Below, piece after piece: positions 17,014-25,265 of a stretch of 64,000 bases of DNA. The stretch's first letter is position 1, and every line of letters begins with the position of its first letter. This DNA comes from a bacterium (GTDB lineage: Bacteria > 4484-113 > JAFGCY01): positions 1-64,000 of the forward strand of contig JADZFO010000050.1 of the NCBI GenBank assembly GCA_020849855.1. The letters run 5' to 3'. The notes under the pieces were generated by a model. That model was given only the letters and a program-made list of their open reading frames with translations. It did not search any database and was not told the origin of the DNA. The position numbers and the translations under genes are program-made.

Positions 17014-19828
17014 CCCCCTGCGCCTCAGCCTGGCCCTGCAGCTGCTTGTTGCGGCAGCGCTGCTTGCCTTCGCCATTCCGGCCGCCGCACACCAGCTGCC
17101 CAACGAGGAAGAGATCCAGCGCCTCAAGAACGCCGGACAGTGGGAGCCGGTGTACCAGAACCTGCTGAGCATGGAAGATCTCACGCACCAGCACCTGCAT
17201 GAAGGCGAGGTGCTGGACCTGATCCTTGATCATTACGGACTGCCGACCCAGATCAGCACGCCCACCCAGCCCAGCGGCGACCTGCGGGTCAACTTTGACG
17301 GCAATGATGTGATCGACGAGCGCGACATCCTGGGCCTGGGCTTTGGCGATCTGGAGCGCGATGCCGCGCTGAATGAAGCCGGGCTGAACAGCCGCGGCGC
17401 CAGCACGACCCTGCCAATCGGCACCGTCGCGCAGAACAACGCGCCCAAGTGCCTGATCCTGCTGATCAAGTTCACCGACCAGGCACCCACCGACAAGAAG
17501 AACCAGGGGGCGGCCAATGACGTCAACCATGACAGCGCCTGGGCCGAGGACCGCTGGTTCGACCTGACTACCCCGGGTGCGCTGGAAGACGCATCGGTGG
17601 CGCACTTCTACAAGCAGAACAGCTATGGCAAGCTGGAGCTGACCGGCGACTGCTTTGACCAGAGCTTCGGCGCCGGGGGCAATACCGTTGCCGACAGCGA
17701 AGGCTGGATCACCAGCGCCTATACGCGGGCGCAGGTCGTCTCGGGCAACAAGAGCTTCTATGAGGTGACCTCCAACGCGATCAGCCAGATTGACCCCCAT
17801 GTCAACTTCAGCAACTACGACTCCAACGGCGATGGTTATCTGGACGGCCTGATCACGATCTATGCCGGCGCCGACGGCGGCGGCGCGAACCAGCTCTGGT
17901 ACTTCCGCTGGGTCTACTCGCCGCAGCTGGTGACCGCCGACAACGTGCGCATTTCAAGCGGCCAGTGGGTTTCCGAGCAGGGCTATTTCTATCTCTTCTG
18001 CCACGAGATGGGGCACGAGCTGGGCCTGCCGGACCTTTACGACACCAACGGCAGCTCCGGCGGTTCGCAGGCCGGCACCGGCTTTTGGTGCATCATGAGC
18101 GGCTGGAGCACTAGCCAGGGCGTCAAGCCGCCCTTCCACGACGCCTGGAGCCGCATGCATATGCGCTGGGTCGACCCGGTGGAGGTCGCCTCACTGGGCT
18201 CGGCCACCAGTCTGACGGTCAACCGCGCCACCAGCGCCAGCCCGGACAACACCGTCTACCGCATCTGGCGCAATGGCGCGATCGGCAAGGAGTTCTTCCT
18301 TGTCGAGTACCGCGACAGCACGCATGGCTATGACGACAGCCTGCCTACCAGCGGCCTTCTGATCTGGCATGTGGACGAGAACCGCTCAAGCGGCCGCAAC
18401 ACGGACAATGCCTTCAGCCCCCAGCGCGTCTGGCTGGAAGTGGCGGACAACGGCAACGACCCCTTCTCCAGCCAGTCCCCCTGGCGCAGCGGCTATAACG
18501 GCCCGGACGGCAAGGACTTCTTCGACGACACCAGCTCACCGAACTCCAGGGACAATGCCGGCGCGACGACGGGCGTGGTCATCGACCCGACATCGGCCAA
18601 CAGCGGCCCCAGCATGACCATGGACGTGACCAACACGACCGGCACGCCGCCCACAGTGAGCTGGGAAAGCCCGAACGCCGGCGCGACTGTCAGCGGCAAC
18701 GTTCTGGTGGACGCGGCCTCCAGCGCCACCGGCAAGGTGGAGTATTACATCAACGACTGCCTGAAGCATGTCGACACCGCGCCGACCTTCGACGGCTTCA
18801 CCTGGGACACGCTGACAGCCCTCAACGGCACGGCGCGCCTGCGGGCCATCGCGGTCAACAGCGGCCAGACCGTGACCGTGATCGACCGCACTGTGACGGT
18901 GAATAACGCCGCCGGCACTGGCAAGAGCGTCATCTACAGCGACAACTTCAACTCCTACACCAGCGACAGCGACAACACCCTGCTGGGCGCCTGGAACCTG
19001 CGTGAAGACGCGATGGGCCTGGATATCCAGTGCCTCAATGCCAGCAGCATCAAGACCGGCCTGACGGGCAAGGTGCTGGCCTTCGCCCAGACCAGCTTCG
19101 CCGCGCCGCCCAACGACCCGGGCCAGGTCGACCCGAATGTCGGCATCTACCAGGGCAACGACCGCGAGTACCTGATGAGCCCGCGCATCAACCTCTCGGG
19201 CTACAACAACCTGCAGCTCAAGTACAAGGTGGCGATGCGCAGCTACTGGACCGGCGAGGCCATCCTGGTGACGCAGATCAGCAGCGACAACGGCGCGACA
19301 TGGAACAAGCTGGAGAGCCTCTCCTGGTACCCCAACAGCCCGCCGCCGGCCTACAACGCCGGCATCTGGGACGGCGACCCGACCTTCAGCAACTTCGCCC
19401 AGCGCACGGTCAGCCTGCAAAGCTACCTGAACCAGGATGTCTACATCCGCTTCTTCTTCGTCGGCGGCCTGACGCCCAGCGTGGGCATGGCCTTTGACGA
19501 CTTCGAAGTCACGGGCGACCCCTTCAGCATCACTTCAGCTTCGCCGAGCCGGCGTCAGATCGGCCAGAGCGTGACCATCACCGGCAACGGCTTCGGGGCG
19601 AGCCAGGGCGACGGCAAGGTGCGTTTCAACAACGGGGCCGGCGGCTTTGTGGAGCAGGCCACGGTGACCAGCTGGAACAACACGCAGATCGTCTGCAATG
19701 TCCCGGCCGGCGCGGTGTCCAACGACCCCAACGGCATCTGGGTCTACAAGAGCACGCAGGAGACCAACAAGCTGCCCTTCAAGATCATCCTTGGCGCGCC
19801 CAGCCTGGGCGGCCTGGGCCAGCTTTAG
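17006..19828 (+). CDS. Secreted M6-family metalloprotease (immune inhibitor A-like) with dockerin-like segment
   Basis: 940 residues, signal peptide at 1-28 ending AAAH. Residues about 91-115 (GDLRVNFDGNDVIDERD) resemble one dockerin/EF-hand calcium loop. The peptidase domain has the zinc motif HEMGHELGLPD (His333, Glu334, His337, Asp343) of M6 peptidases, followed by GFWCIMSG (Met-turn region). C-terminal modules: an Ig-like domain (about 548-635), an immune-inhibitor-type beta-sandwich (about 640-840) and an IPT/TIG domain (about 845-935: SPSRRQIGQSVTITGNGFG). It degrades extracellular protein. Coupled by overlap to the cohesin-like lipoprotein, which may tether it at the surface. Confidence 0.88.
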   Translation: MNSPLRLSLALQLLVAAALLAFAIPAAAHQLPNEEEIQRLKNAGQWEPVYQNLLSMEDLTHQHLHEGEVLDLILDHYGLPTQISTPTQPSGDLRVNFDGNDVIDERDILGLGFGDLERDAALNEAGLNSRGASTTLPIGTVAQNNAPKCLILLIKFTDQAPTDKKNQGAANDVNHDSAWAEDRWFDLTTPGALEDASVAHFYKQNSYGKLELTGDCFDQSFGAGGNTVADSEGWITSAYTRAQVVSGNKSFYEVTSNAISQIDPHVNFSNYDSNGDGYLDGLITIYAGADGGGANQLWYFRWVYSPQLVTADNVRISSGQWVSEQGYFYLFCHEMGHELGLPDLYDTNGSSGGSQAGTGFWCIMSGWSTSQGVKPPFHDAWSRMHMRWVDPVEVASLGSATSLTVNRATSASPDNTVYRIWRNGAIGKEFFLVEYRDSTHGYDDSLPTSGLLIWHVDENRSSGRNTDNAFSPQRVWLEVADNGNDPFSSQSPWRSGYNGPDGKDFFDDTSSPNSRDNAGATTGVVIDPTSANSGPSMTMDVTNTTGTPPTVSWESPNAGATVSGNVLVDAASSATGKVEYYINDCLKHVDTAPTFDGFTWDTLTALNGTARLRAIAVNSGQTVTVIDRTVTVNNAAGTGKSVIYSDNFNSYTSDSDNTLLGAWNLREDAMGLDIQCLNASSIKTGLTGKVLAFAQTSFAAPPNDPGQVDPNVGIYQGNDREYLMSPRINLSGYNNLQLKYKVAMRSYWTGEAILVTQISSDNGATWNKLESLSWYPNSPPPAYNAGIWDGDPTFSNFAQRTVSLQSYLNQDVYIRFFFVGGLTPSVGMAFDDFEVTGDPFSITSASPSRRQIGQSVTITGNGFGASQGDGKVRFNNGAGGFVEQATVTSWNNTQIVCNVPAGAVSNDPNGIWVYKSTQETNKLPFKIILGAPSLGGLGQL

Positions 19829-19894
19829 GCGCGTCGGCAGACGGCAGCAGGAAGCGAGGGATTGACCGCGGGCTTGTCCCCGTCCAGCAGCGAT

Positions 19895-20352
19895 GGTCGA
19901 AGGTCGAAGGTCGAAGGTCGAAGGTCTGAATCGGCAAGTCCGCTGCGGCCCGGTGCATGATGCGCTGCTTTTCGATCCAACAGGAGACACAGAGGCACAG
20001 AGCTTACTGAGGGTACCTCGGCCAGTAGCAGCGCGGCCCTGTCCGCGCGTCTGTCTGTCTGTTGAAGGTCGAAAGTCAAAGGTCGAAGGTCGAAGGTCTG
20101 AATCGGCAAGTCCGCTGCGGCCCGGTGAAATGATGCGCTGCTTCAGATCCAACAGGAGACGCAGAGGCACAGAGCTTCGTGAGGGTGCCTCGGCCAGTAG
20201 CAGCGCGGCCCTGTCCGCGCGTCTGACTGTCGAAGGTCGAAGGTCGAAGGTCGAATGTCTGAATCGGCAAGTCCGCTGCGGCCCGGTGAAATGATGCGCT
20301 GCTTGCGATCCAATAGGAGACGCAGAGGCACAGAGCTTCGTGAGGATGCCTC
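19895..20352 (+). repeat. Array of three ~165-bp direct repeats with GTCGAAG heptamers
   Basis: Three head-to-tail units begin at about 19895, 20062 and 20229 (spacing of a fixed landmark 172 and 161 bases). Each has a GTCGAAG heptamer tract, then a conserved body containing TCGGCAAGTCCGCTGCGGCC, GATGCGCTGCTT, GGAGACGCAGAGGCACAGAG and CAGCGCGGCCCTGTCCGCGC. The third is truncated after GATGCCTCG. Long frames across it on both strands are by-products of the repeat. Confidence 0.8.
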
Positions 20353-20511
20353 GATGCTGGGTACGGGCGAGTTGCCGGTCAGCATTGAGGCCGGTGGGGC
20401 CGGTATGCGCGCTGCGCTACCGGCGGCTGCAGGTCACTTGCTCGACGCAACGGCCTGGGATACCAACCCAGACACTTGCACTCGGTCTCAGCGGCTCTTT
20501 GTGAATCCAGG
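20353..20511. other. Unique spacer with no recognisable feature
   Basis: About 160 bases between the repeat array and the end of the small membrane-protein gene. I see no convincing gene, hairpin or promoter in it. Confidence 0.3.
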
Positions 20512-20922
20512 CTAGACATGCGCAGTGGACTGAGCTCCACGCGGAATGCTGAAGAGGTAAGACAGGACTCCAATCAGCAATCCATACAACACCACGCTGG
20601 CGGGCAGTAGGAAGGTCAAAACGAATCTACGTGGATCAGGATCCATGTGCCGGACCATAAAGTCGATAAACTCAGGGTTGATGGTTGAGAACTGCTTCCA
20701 AAGCAGCATGATGAGGCCATTTTCCACTAACGCGATCAACGCGTCGGAACTGAAGCCGTTGGCAAAAGACATAAAGCGGGTTTGCGACATGGCCCGCACA
20801 GTAAAGAAGACCGTTGCTGCTGCCGTAGGGTAGCCCAGCCACGGTGGCCAATGCAGCAAACCGCCAATGCCCAGAGCCAGACCGAAAAGGATTCCAAATG
20901 CCAGGACAAGCCGCCACTGCAT
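20512..20922 (-). CDS. Small polytopic membrane protein, unknown function
   Basis: 136 residues with about four hydrophobic segments (LVLAFGILFGLALGIGGLL, WLGYPTAAATVFFTV, DALIALVENGLIMLLW, FVLTFLLPASVVLYGLLIGVL). No family recognised. The start at 20922 has GAGGTG at good spacing; the frame extends to 20964 without support. It is slightly less GC-rich than the neighbours and lies between two copies of the ~165-bp repeat arrays, so it may have been acquired with them. Confidence 0.6.
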   Translation of the reverse strand: MQWRLVLAFGILFGLALGIGGLLHWPPWLGYPTAAATVFFTVRAMSQTRFMSFANGFSSDALIALVENGLIMLLWKQFSTINPEFIDFMVRHMDPDPRRFVLTFLLPASVVLYGLLIGVLSYLFSIPRGAQSTAHV

Positions 20923-21006
20923 GGATGCACCTCGTTTCAGAGTGTACTGCTTTGCGGCGAGCAATGGCGGAGAACTCTGTTACACAGATAGAATGGAGCG
21001 TGAGAC

Positions 21007-21675
21007 TTAAGGTCGCTGGCGCGGCGCACTCGAGCCCCCGGCTGGCGGCATCTCGCCCAGGCCCGCCCTGCTGAATGCCTCTTTAGCTGTCTCGAGGTAT
21101 TCTTCTACTGGCGCAGGACTCCCAAAGGCCTCCTTTGTCCAGTGGACATTGCTGCCGCTTGAGATGATGCCGGCAATCGGCAAACGAAGGCTATGGCCCC
21201 TTGTACGCAGGTCTTCAGGCAGCGCCCTGAGGCCCCAGACAACCAGCACATACCCACCAAGCCCCTCGCGGGTGGAGCCGTCGGCGTACTTCACAAAGCT
21301 CGCCCGTGTCAGGTAGCTGAAGTCACCGGGGCTGGGATGGCCTGGCTCAACGCAACGCACAGGCAGGCCGGAGTATGGGTTCCTTGCGGGCTGCCAGTCA
21401 TAGTCACTGATTGCAGCATCAAAGCTGGCGGGGTACTCAAGGAAGGGGTAGCGGCTTAGCTCGCTGCTTATCGCCCAGTTTTCCAGCGGGATCATCGCTG
21501 TGCTGGCACTGCGCGTGCTGAGCCTGCGCCGGCTGCGTTCAACATGGTTCGGCAGGAGTATCAACGCAGCAATGCAAGCGGCGAAAAGGAGCGTAGCGGC
21601 AATCAGCGTGAGCAGTCTTTTCGCTCGCCTGCGCGGCGTCTTCGCAGCTGCAGGGGGTTTAGCTCGATGTATCAA
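21007..21675 (-). CDS. Pseudopilin-like membrane-anchored protein
   Basis: 222 residues: a basic N-terminus, one transmembrane helix (about 20-41), then a soluble domain. RNPYSGLPVRCVEPGHPSPG and the following FSYL match RNPYSGAKMQVLAVTDPPSPG of the gene at 38940, so the two are paralogues with GspG/type II pseudopilin-like C-terminal domains, although the classic prepilin cleavage motif is not obvious. Likely start is TTG at 21675 with GGAG about 10 bases upstream. It lies in the repeat-bracketed block. Role unknown. Confidence 0.6.
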   Translation of the reverse strand: MIHRAKPPAAAKTPRRRAKRLLTLIAATLLFAACIAALILLPNHVERSRRRLSTRSASTAMIPLENWAISSELSRYPFLEYPASFDAAISDYDWQPARNPYSGLPVRCVEPGHPSPGDFSYLTRASFVKYADGSTREGLGGYVLVVWGLRALPEDLRTRGHSLRLPIAGIISSGSNVHWTKEAFGSPAPVEEYLETAKEAFSRAGLGEMPPAGGSSAPRQRP

Positions 21676-21752
21676 TGCAGGTCAGCTCCAAGAAGACCAG
21701 GATGGTCATGCCTCATTTGGATAGAGTACCAAAGATAGAATCAACTACAGAC

Positions 21753-21950
21753 TCACTTCCAGTTCGGCGACATGCCTCTGCTTATCTCCGCCGTATCAGC
21801 CCGGGTCCTCAGGCTCACCGTAATCGCGGCCCTGATGTTCTCCAGCGCCAGCTCCTCAGTATCTCCGTGCGACACGCAGCCAGGCAGCGCCTGGCATTCG
21901 ACAACAAAACCGCCGTCTTCTTCGGGTTCAATTGTTACTAGAAAGCGCAT
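21753..21950 (-). CDS. HicB-family antitoxin-like protein, without an adjacent HicA
   Basis: 65 residues matching the HicB/UPF0150 fold: FLVTIEPEEDGGFVVECQAL, then PGCVSHGDTEELALENIRAA. In HicAB modules such a protein neutralises the HicA mRNA-cleaving toxin, encoded next to it. No HicA-sized frame is found on either side, so it is an orphan or remnant, or acts alone. ATG start follows TAAGAT (21962-21957) by 6 bases. Bracketed by repeat arrays. Confidence 0.75.
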   Translation of the reverse strand: MRFLVTIEPEEDGGFVVECQALPGCVSHGDTEELALENIRAAITVSLRTRADTAEISRGMSPNWK

Positions 21951-21956
21951 GAGTGG

Positions 21957-21962
21957 ATCTTA
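21957..21962 (-). promoter_or_regulatory. -10 box of the hicB-like gene
   Basis: TAAGAT on the minus strand, 6 bases before the ATG at 21950, without a Shine-Dalgarno. Confidence 0.4.
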
Positions 21963-22014
21963 CCGAGGCGGGCTTGATTGACGTCCTTCTCATAGTTGAA
22001 TGTCGCAGGTGGTG

Positions 22015-22300
22015 GGTCGAAAGTCGAAGGTCGAATGTCTGAGTCGGCAAGTCCGCTGCGGCCCGGTGCAGTGATGCGCTGCTTTTCGATCCAACAGGAG
22101 ACGCAAAGGCACAGAGCTGGGCGAGGGTGCCTCGGCCAGTAGCAGCGCGGCCCTGTCCGCGCGTCTGACTGTCTGTTGAAGGTCGGATGTCGCAGGTCGA
22201 AGGTCTGAATCGGCAAGTCCGCTGCGGCCCGGTGAAATGATGCGCTGCTTCAGATCCAACAGGAGACGCAGAGGCACAGAGAGTATTCAGGCTGCCTCGA
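22015..22300 (+). repeat. Second array: two ~165-bp direct repeats
   Basis: Units begin at about 22015 and 22175 and match those at 19895-20352. The first shares the GCTTTTCGATCC variant of the first unit of the other array, the second the GCTTCAGATCC variant of its second unit, so a two-unit block seems to have been copied as a whole. The second unit ends around GCAGGCTGCCTCGACG-like sequence near 22300. Confidence 0.75.
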
Positions 22301-22322
22301 CGCAGCGAACCGGGCGCGGAGC

Positions 22323-22350
22323 GCGGGCTGCCTGCGCAGCAGGAGCCCGC
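22323..22350. other. Hairpin-forming inverted repeat next to the repeat array
   Basis: Arms GCGGGCT and AGCCCGC (22323-22329, 22344-22350) enclose a second pairing CCTGC/GCAGG. No T-tract follows, so it is not an obvious terminator. Confidence 0.35.
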
Positions 22351-22408
22351 TCACTGAAGAACGCACGGACGGGGCCGCGCTGCTACTGAAATCCGTGGCG
22401 TGCTTCTC

Positions 22409-22436
22409 AATCAGCAATCAGCAATCAGCAATCAGC
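22409..22436. repeat. Perfect heptamer tandem repeat (AATCAGC x4)
   Basis: Four exact copies of AATCAGC in 28 bases downstream of the Nudix gene. Its period equals that of the GTCGAAG-type elements although the unit differs. Confidence 0.85.
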
Positions 22437-22443
22437 ACTTCCC

Positions 22444-22464
22444 GGGCGGGTCTTCGACCCGCCC
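22444..22464 (-). terminator. Hairpin just after the Nudix gene
   Basis: Perfect 9-bp stem GGGCGGGTC/GACCCGCCC with a 3-base loop, 1 base past the Nudix stop codon. There is no run of T after it, so termination is plausible but not certain. Confidence 0.45.
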
Positions 22465-22465
22465 C

Positions 22466-22975
22466 CTACAGCCCGAACACGCCGCTCTGGACGGCGGCGT
22501 CGCCCGGCAGCTCGTTGATCACCACCAGGCGCGGGCAGTCCTTAAACTTGCTTTGCATGTCCTGGGCCAGCACCTTCTTCAGGCCCGCGGGCTGGAAGTC
22601 GGCCGCCAGCAGCTCTTCCGCGCTGAGCAGCTCCGGGCTGACCAGCTCATTGGGGTCGGGCCTCAGCGAGGCGAGGAAGTCGCCCTCCACCGGGCTGGCC
22701 GGATGGCAGAGGAAGTAGTAGCCGATCTCGTGCATGCGCCGCTCGCCGCGGGCAAAGAAGTTCTCGGCGATATACAGCAGGCGGCTGGGCAGCACTTCGA
22801 TGCCGATCTCCTCGCGCACCTCGCGCACCACCGCCTGGGTCAGGGTCTCGTCCAGCTTCAGGTGCCCGCCCAGCAGGCTGTGGAAAGCCGGGCGCTGGCC
22901 GTCGGCGATGACATTGCTGAGCAGGCGGCCCTGGTGGACGATGACCGCGCGGACGACGAGGTTAAGGGCAAGCAT
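22466..22975 (-). CDS. Nudix hydrolase
   Basis: 169 residues. The Nudix box at about 37-59 is complete (GHLKLDE, then REVREEIGI), fitting Gx5Ex7REUxEExGU, so it should hydrolyse a nucleoside diphosphate linked to another group with divalent metal. The substrate is not evident. The frame extends to 23083 but the start at 22975 is preferred: TACAAT (22987-22982) stands 6 bases upstream and the protein then begins with the first Nudix strand (LALNLVVRAVIV). Divergent from the ABM gene. Confidence 0.88.
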   Translation of the reverse strand: MLALNLVVRAVIVHQGRLLSNVIADGQRPAFHSLLGGHLKLDETLTQAVVREVREEIGIEVLPSRLLYIAENFFARGERRMHEIGYYFLCHPASPVEGDFLASLRPDPNELVSPELLSAEELLAADFQPAGLKKVLAQDMQSKFKDCPRLVVINELPGDAAVQSGVFGL

Positions 22976-22981
22976 TGGCTT

Positions 22982-22987
22982 ATTGTA
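22982..22987 (-). promoter_or_regulatory. -10 box of the Nudix gene
   Basis: TACAAT on the minus strand, 6 bases before the ATG at 22975. Confidence 0.45.
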
Positions 22988-23064
22988 GGCGCGGCAGCCG
23001 CGCGCGCGCGGCCGCAGTCGCCGTGCATGCGCCCGCGTATCCGCTTGCCGGCCGGCGGCGCATC

Positions 23065-23070
23065 TAAAAT
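23065..23070 (+). promoter_or_regulatory. -10 box of the ABM-domain gene
   Basis: TAAAAT, 6 bases before the ATG at 23077; divergent from the Nudix promoter 80 bases away. Confidence 0.4.
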
Positions 23071-23076
23071 GGATGC

Positions 23077-23421
23077 ATGCCAAGTGCCCGCATTGATGCC
23101 AGCCAGCCCTGCCTGACCGTGCTCATCACGATCCAGGTTGACGACGAACGCCGCGAGGCCTTCCTTGAAGACATCCGCCGCGCAGTGGATGAGGTGGTGG
23201 CGCCGCTGCCTGGCTTTATCAGCGCCAGCTTCCACCGCCGCACGGACGCCCCCGGCTGCCTGAACTATGCGCAGTGGGAATCCCAGGAGGCCTATCAGGG
23301 CTTCACCCAGAACGCGGCTGTGGCCGAGCGGGTCTGGGGCATCTTCGCCCGCCACGACGCGCACGCGAGTATCGGAAGCTATGAAGTGCTGGGCACGCAC
23401 CTGCCGCCGGGCCAGGACTGA
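23077..23421 (+). CDS. Antibiotic biosynthesis monooxygenase (ABM) domain protein
   Basis: 114 residues forming one dimeric alpha+beta barrel: LTVLITIQVDDERREAFLED (first strand and helix), PGFISASFHRRTDAPGCLNY, WESQEAYQGF and a final helix with AAVAERVWGIF. The family includes quinol monooxygenases and haem-degrading proteins, but many members are uncharacterised and no specific catalytic residue can be assigned. A TAAAAT box 6 bases upstream and no Shine-Dalgarno support the start. Confidence 0.8.
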   Translation: MPSARIDASQPCLTVLITIQVDDERREAFLEDIRRAVDEVVAPLPGFISASFHRRTDAPGCLNYAQWESQEAYQGFTQNAAVAERVWGIFARHDAHASIGSYEVLGTHLPPGQD

Positions 23422-23433
23422 GCGGCGAAGGCG

Positions 23434-24027
23434 TTAGTCTGCTTCGGCAGTGTTCGCGCCCTGCAGGCGCAGCAGGGTCTGGAGGCTGCCGCGGTGCCCG
23501 CTTTCATGCGCCACCAGGCCCGAGAGGGTCCGCGCCAGACTGGCCGGCCCGCGCCTCGCATAAGCCTGCGCCATTTCTTCTTCGCCCGCAGCGCGCAATT
23601 TCTGCTGATAGCTGTGGAAGAAGTCCTCCGTGCCGGATGTGGGCTGCCATAGCTTCTCAAGCGGCTGCTCCAGCCAGCGCTGGATGGCGGCCCGGCCGTC
23701 CTGCAGACTTTCCAGTGCGGCCTCAGGAGCCCCTGGCCTGAATGTCCAGATGGCTCCCGGATCCCGCGGCTGATTGGTCACGAAGTAGCGCGGGCTGTAA
23801 TCCGCGCCATCCAGCTGGCCGGCGAAAAGCCAGCGCGCGTCAGCGATATGCATCACGAGCTCGCCAAGGCTGAAGCTCCAGCGACCGCTGGGGTCCGCCG
23901 GCCGCAGGGCCCACAGGCTGTCGTCCACCAGCTTGCAGACGCGCTCGCTGCCGCTAAGGCACAGCGCGACAATCGGCAGCCCGTCGCCGACGCTGAGTGC
24001 TGCTCCGGAAGCGCCGCTTTGATCCAT
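23434..24027 (-). CDS. DinB-like four-helix protein (copy 1 of 3)
   Basis: 197 residues of the DinB/YfiT-like putative metalloenzyme superfamily. The metal-binding His set is visible: VMHIADARW (first helix pair) and HESGHRGSLQTLLR near the C-terminus. Residues about 40-60 (LRPADPSGRWSFSLGELVMH) are nearly the same in the next two genes, so the three arose by tandem duplication. This copy is the most divergent (ARW, VAHESGH). Family members act as thiol-dependent transferases or hydrolases; the reaction here is unknown. Confidence 0.82.
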   Translation of the reverse strand: MDQSGASGAALSVGDGLPIVALCLSGSERVCKLVDDSLWALRPADPSGRWSFSLGELVMHIADARWLFAGQLDGADYSPRYFVTNQPRDPGAIWTFRPGAPEAALESLQDGRAAIQRWLEQPLEKLWQPTSGTEDFFHSYQQKLRAAGEEEMAQAYARRGPASLARTLSGLVAHESGHRGSLQTLLRLQGANTAEAD

Positions 24028-24036
24028 GGATAGAGC

Positions 24037-24621
24037 TTACTCGCTGCCGATACCAAGGCCATGCAGCCGCAAAAGGGCCTGCAGGGCTCCGCGGTGGCCG
24101 GCCTCATGGCAGGCGACAGTAAAGAAGATCCGGTTGAGAGTGGAAGGCCCGCGGCGTTCAGCTTCGCTTGTGTCCTGGCCCTTTTCGCGCTGGCTGGCCA
24201 GATACTGGAGAAAGCTCTGCTGCATTCCGGCGGTCGCGGTCAGGGTCTGCTCATAGGGCAGTGCCATCCAGGGCTCCAGTTCCTCGCGACCGGCTGCCAG
24301 ACTGGCCACTATCTCCTGCGGCCCCGCGGGCTCGCGCCTGCGGGTCCAGATGCCGGAGCTGTCTTTCGGGCTGTCCAGCCAGTACAGCACCGAGCTGTCC
24401 TCTCCGCGCAGCTGCCTGGCGAACATCAGGCGGATATCCGCGCAGTGCATCGCGATCTCGGCAAGACTGAAGCTCCACCTGCCACTGGGGTCCGGCGGGC
24501 GCCAGTCCATAAGCTCCGGCGGAATCAAAGCCGCGACTTGCTCTGTCTGCCTGAAGGTCCGGGCAAGCCAGGGGAGCTGGTCGCCAATGCTTAAAGCCGC
24601 AGCCGGCGCTGAATGATCCAC
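24037..24621 (-). CDS. DinB-like four-helix protein (copy 2 of 3)
   Basis: 194 residues. Motifs IAMHCADIRLMF and CHEAGHRGALQALLR supply the His ligands of the DinB fold. Starts at GTG with AAGGAG 7 bases upstream. It lies 9 bases upstream of copy 1 and 56 bases downstream of copy 3, suggesting one transcript with order copy 3, 2, 1. Closest to copy 3. Confidence 0.82.
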   Translation of the reverse strand: MDHSAPAAALSIGDQLPWLARTFRQTEQVAALIPPELMDWRPPDPSGRWSFSLAEIAMHCADIRLMFARQLRGEDSSVLYWLDSPKDSSGIWTRRREPAGPQEIVASLAAGREELEPWMALPYEQTLTATAGMQQSFLQYLASQREKGQDTSEAERRGPSTLNRIFFTVACHEAGHRGALQALLRLHGLGIGSE

Positions 24622-24677
24622 TTAGCAGCTCCTTAATCAGCACACTATCGAGGCACAGCTCCCAGGCCCTGCCTTTT

Positions 24678-25265
24678 CTACTCGCTGCCGGCATTCACGC
24701 CCATCTGGCGCAGCAGGGTCTGCAGCGCGCCGCGATGGCCGGCTTCATGGCAGGCGGCCGCGACCAGCACGCGGTTGATGGTGGTGGGCCCGCGGCGCTC
24801 GGCATCGGCCGTGTCCTTGCCGGCCTCGCGCAGGGAGGCGAGGTGCTTCTCAAAGCCGGCGATGGTGCCGGGGGTGGTGTTCAGCAGTTCGTTGTAGGGC
24901 CGGGCCAGCCAGGCCTCCAGCGCTTCACGGCCGGCCACCAGGCTGTCCAGGATCTCCTGCAGGTTGGCGGCTTCGCGGCTGCGGGTCCAGACACCGCTGT
25001 CGTCCTCGGGGTACTTCATCCAGTAGCCCTCTTCGCTCGCATCCCCGGACAGGGTGCGGGCGAACATGCTGCGGGAGTCGGCGCAGTGCATGGCGATTTC
25101 GCCAAGGCTGAAGCTCCACTTGCCGCTGGGGTCCGCGGGCCGCCAGTCCAGTTTGTCTTCCGGGATCAGCGCCGCGATCTTCTCGAGATAACTCAGGGTC
25201 ATGCCGACCCAGGGCATCTGGTCGCCGATGGTCATGGCCGGGCTGGCCTGCATTGAGCTGTCCAT
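24678..25265 (-). CDS. DinB-like four-helix protein (copy 3 of 3, promoter-proximal)
   Basis: 195 residues. Motifs IAMHCADSRSMF and CHEAGHRGALQTLLR. The segment MTIGDQMPWVGMTL at about 10-24 mirrors LSIGDQLPWLARTF of copy 2. An AAGG site lies 10 bases before the ATG. First gene of the triplet. Confidence 0.82.
   Translation of the reverse strand: MDSSMQASPAMTIGDQMPWVGMTLSYLEKIAALIPEDKLDWRPADPSGKWSFSLGEIAMHCADSRSMFARTLSGDASEEGYWMKYPEDDSGVWTRSREAANLQEILDSLVAGREALEAWLARPYNELLNTTPGTIAGFEKHLASLREAGKDTADAERRGPTTINRVLVAAACHEAGHRGALQTLLRQMGVNAGSE

Noticed and set aside
19893-20294. Open frames in the 165-bp repeat arrays on both strands
   Set aside because: The peptides are translations of the repeat unit itself (for example LRPSTFD), open in several frames because of the repeat composition, with no ribosome site or conserved protein.
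19895-22300. CRISPR array
   Set aside because: The units are ~165 bp and conserved along their whole length; there are no short repeats alternating with unique spacers and no cas genes.
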